Shown here: positions 1 through 9,141 of the stretch, one piece after another
Numbering within the stretch: position 1 is the stretch's first letter
How the letters are laid out: each line of letters opens with the position of its first letter
Source: VAZQ01 sp963763365
GTDB taxonomy: Bacteria > Pseudomonadota > Alphaproteobacteria > Rhizobiales > Xanthobacteraceae
Direction of reading: 5' to 3'
NCBI GenBank assembly: GCA_963763365.1
Contig: CAVXOE010000011.1
Span: 310,001-374,000 of the forward strand
DNA: 64,000 nucleotides
Translations under genes and position numbers: made by a program
Notes under the pieces: generated by a model
Seen by the model: the letters and a program-made list of their open reading frames with translations, nothing else
Databases searched by the model: none
Told to the model about the DNA's origin: nothing

Positions 1-956
1 CCGGATTTGAACGGGTGGTTTGGCGTCCACCAGATTTCCGACGTCAGCCCGTTGCCGCGCGCACCGAGCGAATCGATCACCGACGGGAACAGCAATGCCT
101 TGCCGATGGTGACGATCTTCGGTCTGAAGCCTTGCTGCGCCGCCTGCGACCAGAAGGTCGCAAAGTCGGGCGGGATCATGTTTCCGGTGACGATCTCCGC
201 GCCGACCGCCTTGAACGCCGAAATCTGCGAGGTGAAATCGTTGTTCATCAACTGGTAGCGGCCCGGATCGGTGAGCTTGTATCCGGCTTTGGCAAGCGCC
301 GGCGGCAGGCCGCGTTGCGGATCGCCCCAGGCATTGCCGTCGGCGTCGTTCGGAAAGAGTCCTCCGACCACCTTGTTGGTCGGCGCCGAATCCCAGAGCG
401 CCAGGAACGACGCGATCACGTCCTCCAGGCCCCAGAAGAAATGATAGGTCCACGTGAAGCCCTTGGCTGGGTCGCCCTTGCGGCCGAAGAAGTAGGGTTG
501 CCACGGACAGTTGGTGGTGATGCAGGGCACCTCGTTGACCTCGGCCTGGTCGGCGACCGGGTTGGTCGTGTCGGGCGTGGCGGAAGCGACGATCAGGTCG
601 ACCTTGTCGCCAAGGATCAGTTCGGACGCGACTTCGGCGGCACGGCTGCCGTTCGATTGGCTGTCCTTGCTGACGATCTGCACTGGATAAGTGCGGCCGC
701 CGACCGATATGCCGTCCTTCAGGATGCCGCGCACCTGTTCCAGGATGAACGTGTCGGCTTCGCCGAAACCGGCGAGCGGGCCGGTGCGCGGGCTGACATG
801 GCCGATCTTGATGACGCGACTCTGGGCATGCACCGGGATGATGTCGAGCACCGCGGGTGCAGCGACGCCACCCACCGCGGCCTTCAGCGCGCTACGCCGT
901 GAAATCCCCGTGCGCGACGATGTTTTGGTGATTGGTGTCTCGGTGATTGCGGACAT
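1..956 (-). CDS. ABC transporter substrate-binding protein, branched-chain amino acid/urea type (3' end outside window)
   Basis: The minus frame opens at an ATG at 956, preceded by a GGAGGAGAT ribosome-binding site, and stays open to the left edge, so the C terminus is missing. The N terminus carries a twin-arginine signal (SRRSALKAAVGG) followed by a hydrophobic stretch ending in VHAQ, so the protein is probably exported folded by Tat. The mature part begins RVIKIGHVSPRTGPLAGFGE, the usual opening of the Leu/Ile/Val-binding (periplasmic-binding type 1) fold, and later contains a D-G-N-A-W-G-D segment seen in URTA-like members. It should deliver a small amide, amino acid or aromatic acid to a Liv-type transporter that is not in the window. 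The ligand cannot be told from sequence. Confidence 0.85.
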   Translation of the reverse strand, partial: MSAITETPITKTSSRTGISRRSALKAAVGGVAAPAVLDIIPVHAQSRVIKIGHVSPRTGPLAGFGEADTFILEQVRGILKDGISVGGRTYPVQIVSKDSQSNGSRAAEVASELILGDKVDLIVASATPDTTNPVADQAEVNEVPCITTNCPWQPYFFGRKGDPAKGFTWTYHFFWGLEDVIASFLALWDSAPTNKVVGGLFPNDADGNAWGDPQRGLPPALAKAGYKLTDPGRYQLMNNDFTSQISAFKAVGAEIVTGNMIPPDFATFWSQAAQQGFRPKIVTIGKALLFPSVIDSLGARGNGLTSEIWWTPNHPFKS

Positions 957-1120
957 GATCTCCTCCCTGCAGCTTCAGTTTCTTGCGGCGCAATTCGCGG
1001 ACTGCGCCTGGATGCGAATTAAGACGTTCATGCAAGTACAATACATCCCGTGCACGCAAGCAAGAGGACCGGTCGAACCTGAGTCGAGCGAACATGCGTG
1101 GCGGCCTTACCGTCACGCGA

Positions 1121-1486
1121 TCACGCGGGGTTCAGGAATCCGTTGATCTTGCTCATCAGGCGCGGAAGGTCGACCGGCTTGGTATCGAAATCGTCGCAGC
1201 CGGCGGCCAACGCCTTCTCCTTGTCCTCCGCCATCGCATGCGCGGTGAGCGCGATGACTGGAATCCGTGCAGTGGCAGGATTGGACTTAACGCGGCGGGT
1301 CGCCTCCCACCCGTCGATCACCGGCAGGCTGAGGTCCATCAGGATCAGGTCGGGCTGGGAGGATGCCGCCATGTCCACTCCCTCCTGACCGTCGACCGCG
1401 ATCACGACCTCGAAACCGTTGCGGATGAGACGGCGCGAGAGCATGTCGCGGTTCATCTCGTTGTCTTCGACCAGCAAAATCTTCAT
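1121..1486 (-). CDS. Single-domain response regulator (CheY/DivK-like receiver)
   Basis: The 121-residue protein is a stand-alone receiver domain without output domain. It has the acidic pocket near residues 7-8 (VEDN), the phospho-acceptor Asp51 (LILMDLSLP), the switch Thr81 in ALTAHAM and the conserved Lys103 (DTKPVD). The ATG at 1486 is only 13 bases downstream of the stop of the hybrid kinase on the same strand, so the two are co-transcribed. It most likely receives phosphate from that kinase and passes it on by protein contact, as DivK-type proteins do. Both the length and the absence of a DNA-binding domain are typical of the class. Confidence 0.9.
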   Translation of the reverse strand: MKILLVEDNEMNRDMLSRRLIRNGFEVVIAVDGQEGVDMAASSQPDLILMDLSLPVIDGWEATRRVKSNPATARIPVIALTAHAMAEDKEKALAAGCDDFDTKPVDLPRLMSKINGFLNPA

Positions 1487-1499
1487 GGCATTGGATTTT

Positions 1500-4301
1500 T
1501 CAGTTTACAGGATGCGCGCTCTGCGGCGCGCGTTGGCGATTGGCGATCGCCGAGATTGCCTTGCCGAGTGTGCCGATCGGCTGCGCATGCTTGCTCAAAA
1601 CGAGGATCGTCCGTTCGGCGAGGAAGGTCCGCTCGCTGTCCGTCAACTCCTTGGCCGTCAGCACGACGATCGGCAAATCCGCGAGCTTGTCGTTCTCCCG
1701 AATCCGCTCCAGGAATTCGAAACCGTCGACCTCCGGCATCATGAGATCGAGCAACACCAGCGCCGGCATCGGATGGTCCTTCAACCAGTCGAGCGCGGTG
1801 CGGCCATTGTTGACCTCGGCTGACTTCAGTCCGACGCCTTCGATGGCGCTTTTCATCACGCCGCGCACGTCGGCGTCGTCGTCGACGATGAGCACGACGC
1901 TCCCTTCCCCCGAGGGAGCGAATTTGCGCAGCAGACCGATCAGCTTGTTGCGGTCGATCGGTTTGGTCATGAACTCCGAAGCGCCGAGCGAAAAGCCGAG
2001 ATTCCGGTCATCGACGATCGTCAGCATGATCACAGGGATATGCTCGAGCTCAGGGTCCGACTTCATGATACCGAGCACGGACCAGCCGTCGATCGTCGGC
2101 ATCATGACGTCGAGAGTCACGATGTCGGGCGGCGTCTTGCGCATGATGTCGAGGGCCTGGTTGCCGTCGCGGGCATGCATCAGACGGTAGCCCTCCTTGC
2201 CGAGCGTGGACGACAGCACGTCGTGAACGACCTGATCGTCGTCGACCACCAGGACCGTGATCGCGTTCGGCGATGCTGTTAGGGAGAGATCGTCGTCGTC
2301 GTCCAACTCCAGCGCCACCGCCTTCGACGGCTGATCCGGCAGGCTGATCGTAAAGGTCGATCCTTCCCCGGGCTTGCTCTTGACGTCGATCGATCCGCCC
2401 AACATCGTGCAGAAATGCTTGGTGATGGTCAGGCCAAGGCCGGTGCCGCCGAAGTTTCGCGTCGTGGAAGAATCGGCTTGCGTAAAAGCCTGAAACAGGC
2501 GCCCGATCTGCTCGTCGCTCATGCCGATGCCACTGTCGGTCACCGCAAAACGAACCCAGCTTGAGCCGTCCGGTGTCTTGTCACGCCAGACGCGAAGCAT
2601 AACGGTGCCCTGCTTGGCGAATTTGGCCGCGTTGCTCAGGAGATTGATCAGGCTCTGTTTGAGCTTGGTGAGATCGGTCCGCAGCGAGCCGATATCGACG
2701 GGACAGTCGATCACGAGCTTGTTGTCGTTCTTCTTCACCATCGGCTCGACGATGGTTTTGACTTCGTCCGCGAGCCGGCTCAGGAACACCTGTTCGAGAT
2801 AGACATCCATCCGTCCGGCTTCGATCTTGGACAGATCGAGAATGTCGTTGATCAGCCCGAGCAGATGTTTGCCGGCACCCTGAATCTTTTCCAGATCCGA
2901 AATGCTGGCCTTGTCTCCGCGATCGGTTGCGTCTTCCGCCAGGATTTCGCTGTAGCCGATGATGGCGTTGAGCGGTGTGCGCAATTCGTGGCTCATGTTC
3001 GCCAGGAAGGCAGACTTGGTCCGCGACGCGGCTTCTGCTTCCGCACGGCTTTTCTCCGCCTGCTCGCGTGCCAGGCGAATGCCTCGCGCGTTCTCGCGGA
3101 ACACCACCAGCGCCCGGCTCATGTCGCCTAGCTCATCAGGCCCGGCGGCGGGAATCGGCGCCGACAGGTTGCCTTCGGCAATTGCCAGCATGCTGTGACA
3201 GAGTTCGGTGAGCCGCCGCACCACGTAGCGCAGTACGAACTGCCAGACCGCGAGAATGGCGAGGACCAGGCTGGCGACGGCGAGCAGGATGAGCCACCAT
3301 TTCGCGTGGGTGATCTCATCGAGGGAACGATCGGCATTCTGCGCCGATTCCGTTTCAGACTGTTGCACCAGGGCCTGCACCTGCCCGCGCAAGTCGCCGC
3401 CGAGCTTCGTCAGGGTCTCCTGCAACGTGTCAATCTGCTGATTGACGCGCAGTTCGGCCTCGCGGGTATTCAGCAGCCCCCGCTCACCGCCGAATTGGTC
3501 GAACAAGGCGTTCGTCGATACGGAGACCGCGGTAAGCCGCAGGTCGCCGGCTGGAAGCGCAGCGGTCAACGTGACAATTCTGTCGGCAAGGCGCCCCTTC
3601 GACTCCTCGAAACGCTGCCGCAGTGCCTCGAACTGCTGCGGCTTGGTGACGACCGCGCTTTGGGCAACCAACGTGGCGAGCGTGATGATCTGCTTCGATA
3701 TCCCCGCAAGAGCTTCTCCACCGGCCGGCGTCGCTACCGCGATACTGCGCAATTCATCGATCTTCACGGACAAACCATCCGTGGCCATCATTAGGCCCTC
3801 GGTAAGTTGCCGGCCGCGGTGGGACAGCCCGATCTTTTCGGTTGCGGCCCGGTTGAGTTCGCCGACCTTGGCGTCGATGGCGGCGACTTGTTCCTGCAGC
3901 CGCATCGTGCCGTCAGCCTCTCCGACGATGGAACGCAGGGCGCTGAGGCCGCTCCACAGTTGGGCGATCTGCTCGGTGAGCTTCTCGTTCTCGCTGAACA
4001 GCGCCACGTTGTCGTCGGCGTTGCCGAGGTGCCCGGCAGTGATCGCCACCTGGGCAGCGTTGGAATCGATTCCGAACGAAACCTTGACGGCCGGCAGGCT
4101 CACGTCGATCAGGCGATGCAGGACATCGCTGAGGTTGGCAAATCGAACGATCGAAAGCACGGTGCCCGCAACCGTGAGCGCAACGATCAGGAAAAATGCG
4201 ATCAGCAGCCGCCCCGCGACGCTGTGATGCCAGCGGCGCTTGGCGCCGGCACTGAACATGCCGGCGGTCTTTGTCGAGGGCGGCAAAGCGAGTTCGGTCA
4301 T
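1500..4301 (-). CDS. Hybrid sensor histidine kinase with HAMP and two C-terminal receiver domains
   Basis: This 933-residue inner-membrane kinase has a transmembrane segment near residues 31-53, a long helical periplasmic region to about 335 and a second membrane segment near 336-358. A HAMP linker and coiled coil follow, then HisKA with the phospho-accepting His in NMSHELRTP. The ATPase domain shows an N box (NLLSNAAKF), a G1 box (DSGIGM) and a G2 box (GGTGLGL). Two receivers follow, with acceptor Asp in TLDVMMP and LLDLMMP. It sits between the receiver-phosphatase gene (2-base gap) and the single-domain receiver, so these three genes form one operon. The all-helical sensor region gives no ligand clue. 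The two receivers suggest a branched phosphorelay that could address both the PP2C protein and the DivK-like protein. Confidence 0.93.
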   Translation of the reverse strand: MTELALPPSTKTAGMFSAGAKRRWHHSVAGRLLIAFFLIVALTVAGTVLSIVRFANLSDVLHRLIDVSLPAVKVSFGIDSNAAQVAITAGHLGNADDNVALFSENEKLTEQIAQLWSGLSALRSIVGEADGTMRLQEQVAAIDAKVGELNRAATEKIGLSHRGRQLTEGLMMATDGLSVKIDELRSIAVATPAGGEALAGISKQIITLATLVAQSAVVTKPQQFEALRQRFEESKGRLADRIVTLTAALPAGDLRLTAVSVSTNALFDQFGGERGLLNTREAELRVNQQIDTLQETLTKLGGDLRGQVQALVQQSETESAQNADRSLDEITHAKWWLILLAVASLVLAILAVWQFVLRYVVRRLTELCHSMLAIAEGNLSAPIPAAGPDELGDMSRALVVFRENARGIRLAREQAEKSRAEAEAASRTKSAFLANMSHELRTPLNAIIGYSEILAEDATDRGDKASISDLEKIQGAGKHLLGLINDILDLSKIEAGRMDVYLEQVFLSRLADEVKTIVEPMVKKNDNKLVIDCPVDIGSLRTDLTKLKQSLINLLSNAAKFAKQGTVMLRVWRDKTPDGSSWVRFAVTDSGIGMSDEQIGRLFQAFTQADSSTTRNFGGTGLGLTITKHFCTMLGGSIDVKSKPGEGSTFTISLPDQPSKAVALELDDDDDLSLTASPNAITVLVVDDDQVVHDVLSSTLGKEGYRLMHARDGNQALDIMRKTPPDIVTLDVMMPTIDGWSVLGIMKSDPELEHIPVIMLTIVDDRNLGFSLGASEFMTKPIDRNKLIGLLRKFAPSGEGSVVLIVDDDADVRGVMKSAIEGVGLKSAEVNNGRTALDWLKDHPMPALVLLDLMMPEVDGFEFLERIRENDKLADLPIVVLTAKELTDSERTFLAERTILVLSKHAQPIGTLGKAISAIANRQRAPQSAHPVN

Positions 4302-4303
4302 CG

Positions 4304-5473
4304 TCAGCTATTCACCTTGAGAAGGATTGCGGCCATGTCGTCGAATGCCGGGCGGCCGGCCTCGAATTCGTGGACCTGCTGGACGAGGTGCGGCAGGCTT
4401 CGGGAACCGGGACCATTCGCACTTGCCAGGAACGTCTCGATCCTCGCCTCGCCGAAAAACTCGCTGTGCGGGTCGTTCGCCTCGGTAAAGCCGTCAGTCA
4501 CGACCAGAAGTCTGTCGCCTGGCGACAAAGTGACGGACTGCTGCCGGTAGTCGAAGCCTTTCACCAGTCCGAGCGGGGGGCCACCGGCGCCGTTGAGCCG
4601 TGCGACCGCCTTATCGCCGCTGCCATGAAACGGCGGTACATGACCGGCGCGCACGTAGGTCAGTTGGCCGCTCCGGATTTCGAGCGTCGCCAACAACAGC
4701 GTCACGAACATGCAGCTCTCGTTGCCGACCGCCAGCGCGTCGTTGACGACCCCGACCGCCCTGCTGGGCGTGGCGAAGAGTTCGCGCGCATCAGGCCGGC
4801 CGGCAAGACTGCGAAACATCGAGTGCGTTCTCGCCATCATCAGCGCGGCACCCGCGCCCTTGTCGGAAACGTCACCGACCAGGAGCGAAAGCAAATCATC
4901 CCCGATCGGGAAATAATCGACGAGATCGCCTCCGACCTCCTTCGCAGGTTCGAGTACGACCTCGATCGACAAATCTCGGCCGCCGAGGGCGCCGTTGAAT
5001 GGCGGCGGAACAAGCGCAAGCTGAAGCGTGCGCGCCTCGTTCAATTCGGCCTGCTTGCGCCTGAGCTCTTCGCGCGTACTGTCACGCAGCGCCTTCTTCT
5101 CCAGGCTCGCCAGTACCCGCGCCCGCAGCAGCGTCGGATTGAACGGCTTGAACAGGAAATCTTCCGCCCCGAGCTCGACGCAACGTACCACCGCGTCGAT
5201 TTCGCTCATGGCCGAGATGACGATGACGGGCATTTCGTTGCTGCGTCCATTCTCGCGCAAGGCCGTAAGCACGCCGAAACCGTCCAGTTCGGGCATCATG
5301 ATATCGAGCAAAACAAGGTCGTAGCGGCCGGCCGCAATGGCCGCGAGCGCTTCGACCCCGTTCGAGGCCTGGTCGATCTGCTTGATGTCGAGCCGGTTCA
5401 GCCGCCGGACCAGGAGATCGCGATTGTCCGGAACGTCATCGACCACCAGAACCTTTGCGGACGAAGGATTCAT
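4304..5473 (-). CDS. Response regulator with PP2C-type (SpoIIE/RsbU) serine phosphatase output
   Basis: The 389-residue protein has a receiver domain at residues 1-125 (acidic pair VDD, acceptor Asp57 in LLDIMMP, Lys in LFKPFNP). A short coiled linker rich in Glu, Arg and Lys follows, then a SpoIIE/PP2C domain from about 160 to 389. Metal-binding phosphatase motifs are visible: GGDLVDYF, VGDVSDKG and VTDGFTEA. In this family, phosphorylation of the receiver switches on dephosphorylation of an anti-anti-sigma (STAS) protein. An RsbW-like kinase and a STAS protein are both encoded within 3 kb, which fits that role. It is the first gene of the operon with the hybrid kinase. The ATG at 5473 follows directly on the divergent intergenic region. 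Confidence 0.92.
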   Translation of the reverse strand: MNPSSAKVLVVDDVPDNRDLLVRRLNRLDIKQIDQASNGVEALAAIAAGRYDLVLLDIMMPELDGFGVLTALRENGRSNEMPVIVISAMSEIDAVVRCVELGAEDFLFKPFNPTLLRARVLASLEKKALRDSTREELRRKQAELNEARTLQLALVPPPFNGALGGRDLSIEVVLEPAKEVGGDLVDYFPIGDDLLSLLVGDVSDKGAGAALMMARTHSMFRSLAGRPDARELFATPSRAVGVVNDALAVGNESCMFVTLLLATLEIRSGQLTYVRAGHVPPFHGSGDKAVARLNGAGGPPLGLVKGFDYRQQSVTLSPGDRLLVVTDGFTEANDPHSEFFGEARIETFLASANGPGSRSLPHLVQQVHEFEAGRPAFDDMAAILLKVNS

Positions 5474-5823
5474 GCGATCTCAGCGATTCTCGCGGCAAAA
5501 GCGCAAAATTTCAACACGCCGATGGCCGGTCCCACGGTCTGAATAGCGCATTGCTATCGGGAGTGAACCCGCCCCTTTCGCGATGGTGCTGGGAGATCGG
5601 CGCTGCCAGCGCGAACCATATGCCATTTCATCACATTGCCGGGTCAATGCCAATGAATTCCCATGCATTCACCACTGAACGAAGTCCGCAATTCCGGAGC
5701 CGGCGACAACATTAGGCCGGAGATCGAACCCATCGAGCCAGATCGGGACGCCGGCAAGCTTCCGCCCGGCACAAAGCGTGGTATCTTGCGGGATTGGAAT
5801 CTCGAACGTGTCATATTGGCGCA
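5474..5823. other. Divergent intergenic region between phosphatase and RsbW-like genes
   Basis: These 350 bases separate the minus-strand signalling operon from the plus-strand RsbW-like gene and must carry both promoters. I see no coding frame with plausible composition, no strong inverted repeat and no convincing consensus -35/-10 pair. A TTG at 5794 is in frame with the downstream gene but adds ten residues with no family resemblance. Confidence 0.5.
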
Positions 5824-6267
5824 ATGACGTCGGTGGCCCCCTCTACCAAGACAGCGCAGATCGTTATCGGCAACGCGATTCCCGAGATGGCGAAGGTCGC
5901 CGATCTCGTCGATCGCTTCGGGACCGAATACGCGATCCCGCAGCGCGCCGTCGACAATCTGAATATCTGTCTCGACGAACTGCTCAACAACACCATCTCC
6001 TACGGCTATTCGGACCAGAAGGTGCACGAGATCAAGGTCATCATATCGGTCGTGGGTGGCGCTCTGCTGACCGCCGAGATTCGCGACGACGCGGCGCCCT
6101 TTGATCCGCGCGCGGCCGCGGCGCCGAAGCTGGACGGAAGTGTCGGAGGCCTCGGCGTACACTTCGTCCGCTCGCTGATGGATGAGATTTCCTATACCCG
6201 CGTCGACAATTGCAACGTGGTGAAAATCGCCAAGAAGCTTTCGCCGGAATCCGGCGCCACGCCGTAA
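5824..6267 (+). CDS. RsbW-like anti-sigma factor / serine-protein kinase (HATPase_c_2)
   Basis: The protein (147 residues from the ATG at 5824) is a stand-alone GHKL ATPase domain. It shows an N box (DELLNNTISYGY, Asn55 and Asn56), a G1 region (RDDAAPFDP) and a G2 glycine motif (GGLGVHF, residues 109-114). In partner-switching systems this class binds and inhibits a sigma factor or other target and phosphorylates a STAS protein. The receiver-PP2C phosphatase lies just upstream and divergent, and a STAS gene lies 2 kb away, supplying the other two components. No sigma-factor gene is in the window. An in-frame TTG at 5794 is possible but lacks a better ribosome-binding site. The direct target is unknown. 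Confidence 0.87.
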   Translation: MTSVAPSTKTAQIVIGNAIPEMAKVADLVDRFGTEYAIPQRAVDNLNICLDELLNNTISYGYSDQKVHEIKVIISVVGGALLTAEIRDDAAPFDPRAAAAPKLDGSVGGLGVHFVRSLMDEISYTRVDNCNVVKIAKKLSPESGATP

Positions 6268-6346
6268 AAATCAACGATCGTCATTCATTCCAGCGCGGCG
6301 GATGCTTTCTCTCCTGTCGAACGGAGCATGGAGCACATCGATCCGG

Positions 6347-8044
6347 TCAGTGCTCGTAGTGCAAATGCAGCTCAACGCGATTGCCGTCCACACGGCAGAC
6401 GACGCGGTCGGCGGATTGCGCCAGCAAATATCCGGCGAATAGCCGCTCGCCTTCTTCGGAGTCCTCGATGTCCCGGAGATCCGGCCGGCGGTCCGGAATG
6501 ACGATCTTCTGACCGGCGTAGAAAATCTTCACGTCGAGATTGTATTCGTCGAAGCTCGCTTCGATTTCCACGCCGCCGGGCGGGCTGCCGATGACTTCCA
6601 GCGCCTGCACGGTCGCGAAGATCGCGCGATTGACGATCTCGCGCCGCGCGCCCCAATGTCCGCCTTGCGTGATCAGGAACTGCTCGACGGTGTCGCGATA
6701 GTCCGGGCGCATTTCGAGCCGGATTCGCTCCCGCTGCTTCACGCCGATCCGCATGATCGCATTCAGCGTCACCGCGCAGGTCGTGCCGAGCATCAGCGAA
6801 CTGCCGAAGATCGGCTGCAGCAGCAGTGGGAGGGTCGCGAACACCTCCTTGTAGGCATCGGCCAGGACGAGCATCGCGAACGAGAATCCGATCACGATGG
6901 TCTTTCGGGTATCGAGCATCCGGGCCGTGATCATCTGCAGCCCGTTGATGAAGATGAACACCGCGGTGAAGAACAGGATCGCGCCGACGATCGGGTCCGG
7001 GACGGTCACGAATTTCAGCGCCGCAATCGGGAACAGCGACCCGGCCGCGAGGATGATGCCGATCGCGTAGGCGACCTTGCGGCTTGTCACGCCCGTGGCG
7101 GCGGCGAGCCCGATGCAGGGCGAATAGACGTCGACACCGACGCTTCCGAGCAGGCCGGCCAGGAACGTCGACGCGCCGTTGCCGGACAGGCCGCCCGACA
7201 GCGACGGGATATCGGGCCGCACCCAGTTCGCGTCGTTGATTCGCTGCGCCGTGCTGATCGCGCCCAAGAGGTGCAGCGTCCCGGCGACCGCCGCCACGAC
7301 GAATGGCGCCAGCAACGTGATGTCGAACGACCAGCCCGGGTGCGAATGGAAAGGAAGCCTGATGAAATCGATATGCTCGGAAGCAAGCGCGGCGGCGGCC
7401 GGGTTCGGCAGCCCGACAGCAAAGCCCACCAGAAATCCGACCCCCGATCCGATCAGCACGCAGAACGCCTTGAGATAACCGGAGGTCCAGATGTTCAGCG
7501 CAACCATGGTGAACAGCGTCGCGGCCGAAACGGCCACGTAGGACGTCTGAATGCCGTGCTCCTTGGTAATCCCCAGGCCGTAGCGCAGCCCGAGCGATGC
7601 CACCGCGAGCCCGATGGCGGCGATCACCAGCCCGGCGATTTCCGCCGGCAAGAGCGCTCGCAACCGTTGCAGCAGCGGCGCGATCGCGAGTTGAACAAGC
7701 CCGGCCACCATCGTCATGCCGAACAGCAACGCCATGCCGCCGCGCTGCAGGGCAAATACGGCGGGCGCGAAATAGACCGGCATGAAGCCGGCCGGGCAGA
7801 GATATCCGGAACCGACGAACCGGTGGTTCATCGAGATCAGAACCGTTCCGATGCCGAGCGCCAGAAGCCCGACGGAGATGAATTCCAGCGTTTGCGAGAA
7901 CGTCAGTCCGGCTTCGCGCGCCAACGCCACCTGATAGGCGAGCGACGTGGTCGCGAGGCCGATATGCTGGAAGGCCGACAGGACGAGGATGGGGAACGGC
8001 GGCGTGTCGTCCGCGTTGTAGAGAAGTCCCTTTTCGGCAGCCAT
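6347..8044 (-). CDS. NCS2-family xanthine/uracil permease with a C-terminal degenerate RsbW-like domain
   Basis: The 565-residue protein has about 12-14 hydrophobic segments between residues 15 and 440. These match the NCS2 nucleobase-cation symporter fold, with the family-typical FQHIG near residue 25 and AATGVTSRKVAY after a helix break. The ligand is therefore probably a purine or pyrimidine base. Residues 447-565 are soluble and not part of ordinary NCS2 proteins. They run helix, two strands (VEIEASFDE, LDVKIFYAG), a variable loop, a helix and a final strand (RVELHLHYEH), the order of an RsbW-type ATPase. The N-box Asn and glycine boxes are not conserved, so the domain probably binds a partner rather than phosphorylating. 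It sits 9 bases downstream of a STAS gene in the same operon. Confidence 0.85.
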   Translation of the reverse strand: MAAEKGLLYNADDTPPFPILVLSAFQHIGLATTSLAYQVALAREAGLTFSQTLEFISVGLLALGIGTVLISMNHRFVGSGYLCPAGFMPVYFAPAVFALQRGGMALLFGMTMVAGLVQLAIAPLLQRLRALLPAEIAGLVIAAIGLAVASLGLRYGLGITKEHGIQTSYVAVSAATLFTMVALNIWTSGYLKAFCVLIGSGVGFLVGFAVGLPNPAAAALASEHIDFIRLPFHSHPGWSFDITLLAPFVVAAVAGTLHLLGAISTAQRINDANWVRPDIPSLSGGLSGNGASTFLAGLLGSVGVDVYSPCIGLAAATGVTSRKVAYAIGIILAAGSLFPIAALKFVTVPDPIVGAILFFTAVFIFINGLQMITARMLDTRKTIVIGFSFAMLVLADAYKEVFATLPLLLQPIFGSSLMLGTTCAVTLNAIMRIGVKQRERIRLEMRPDYRDTVEQFLITQGGHWGARREIVNRAIFATVQALEVIGSPPGGVEIEASFDEYNLDVKIFYAGQKIVIPDRRPDLRDIEDSEEGERLFAGYLLAQSADRVVCRVDGNRVELHLHYEH

Positions 8045-8053
8045 GACCGGCGA

Positions 8054-8404
8054 CTATGTCAGCTTGCCGAAGGCTTCTTCACGTGACTGGAAGATCGTGA
8101 AGGCTTGCAGCAGGCCACCCATCTCGAACAGTTCGCGCACGTGCCCGGCTACGCCGCAGAGCGCGAGTTGTCCGCCCTTCTCCTTCAGGCTTCCGTTCGC
8201 AACCAGCAGCACGCGGAAGGCGGCGCTGGTCAGATATTTGACCGCCGTGAAGTCGATGAGGACGGTCTTGACGCCCGTCGCAATCAGATCTTTGAGTTGT
8301 TGCGTGAGTTTGGCGGCGTTGCTGCTGTCGATCCTGCCGACGATGGACAGGACGGTCAGGTCGCCGTGCTGGGATTCCGAAAGGGATAACGGATCAGTGT
8401 TCAT
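8054..8404 (-). CDS. STAS-domain anti-sigma factor antagonist-like protein
   Basis: The protein (116 residues from the ATG at 8404) is one STAS domain. It has the first-strand motif LTVLSIVGRID, an amphipathic helix and the switch segment VKYLTSAAFR, where Ser60 occupies the position phosphorylated by RsbW-type kinases (Thr59 precedes it). In partner switching, the unphosphorylated form binds the anti-sigma kinase and releases its target. It lies immediately upstream of the NCS2 permease with the RsbW-like tail, on the same strand with a 9-base gap. That tail is an obvious candidate partner alongside the stand-alone kinase at 5824. An in-frame GTG at 8428 would add eight residues. Neither start has a strong ribosome-binding site. 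Confidence 0.88.
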   Translation of the reverse strand: MNTDPLSLSESQHGDLTVLSIVGRIDSSNAAKLTQQLKDLIATGVKTVLIDFTAVKYLTSAAFRVLLVANGSLKEKGGQLALCGVAGHVRELFEMGGLLQAFTIFQSREEAFGKLT

Positions 8405-8634
8405 TGCTGCTGTTCGACGAGTCGACACCTTCTTGACGAGACCGGCACCCGCCGGATCAAGGGCAGCGCTCGACCTCCGGTTTCATCACGATCGCAGATT
8501 CCGCACGCCAAGTTGCGGCAAATCGCGCGTGATAGCAACCGGCCAACGACTCGCGACCGGCACCTTCGACAGCTCGATGCGCAGGCGAAGAATTCAAGCC
8601 AAGCGCAAAGCGATACGAGAGCCGCGTAGCGTCG

Positions 8635-9141
8635 TTAGGCCGCAACTTCAAATTTGTCGCGCTTCACCTTGGTGAGATCGATTCCCTCGATACGGATGAG
8701 ACGGGTCTCGGTGTCACGCCGCGGTGAATGCAACTCGCCCTCGCCATAGACGTGAGCCATGCCAGGAGTCAGCCGGTACGTACGGACCTTTTCAACTTTG
8801 CCAGGCCGGCCATCTGCCGGCTTTTCGAGCAGTCGCCAGTCCGTCATTTCAGTGACGCCGACAGCTTGACCGTAGATCGCCCAGCTCGGCCCGTGATCAT
8901 GCGGCGAACTGTTCTTCGCTCCTTTGTAGACATGGCCGAGAATGCAGAAGCGGAGATCGGGATCCTCATAAAGAACGTTCCGCTCCGCCTGCATGTTCGG
9001 GCCGAGGTGCGTCGCCACGAACTCTGGATCGGCGCAGGCTCTTTCGGTGTATTGACGAACCAGTTCCCGGCCCTCGCGACCTGGATGTTTCAGCAATGCT
9101 GCGCGGCAATCGGCTGCGAATTGGTCGAGCGCATAAGACAT
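8635..9141 (-). CDS. Cysteine-dioxygenase-like cupin protein
   Basis: From the ATG at 9141, with AGCGAGGAAA eight bases upstream, the product is 168 residues. It has a cupin core with a metal-binding motif SSPHDHGPSWAIYGQ near the centre and a second His in GMAHVYGEGELHSP, resembling the cysteine dioxygenase / thiol dioxygenase superfamily. An iron-dependent oxygenase acting on a small thiol or similar substrate is the best guess, but the family also contains uncharacterised members. It is divergent from the GntR regulator, and the shared 276-base intergenic region holds the operator, so both may respond to the same compound. A start at 9210 would add 23 unlike residues and is unlikely. Confidence 0.75.
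   Translation of the reverse strand: MSYALDQFAADCRAALLKHPGREGRELVRQYTERACADPEFVATHLGPNMQAERNVLYEDPDLRFCILGHVYKGAKNSSPHDHGPSWAIYGQAVGVTEMTDWRLLEKPADGRPGKVEKVRTYRLTPGMAHVYGEGELHSPRRDTETRLIRIEGIDLTKVKRDKFEVAA

Noticed and set aside
6656..8086. A 476-codon plus frame antisense to the NCS2 permease
   Set aside because: Highly charged, low-complexity reading of the opposite strand of a clear membrane protein gene.
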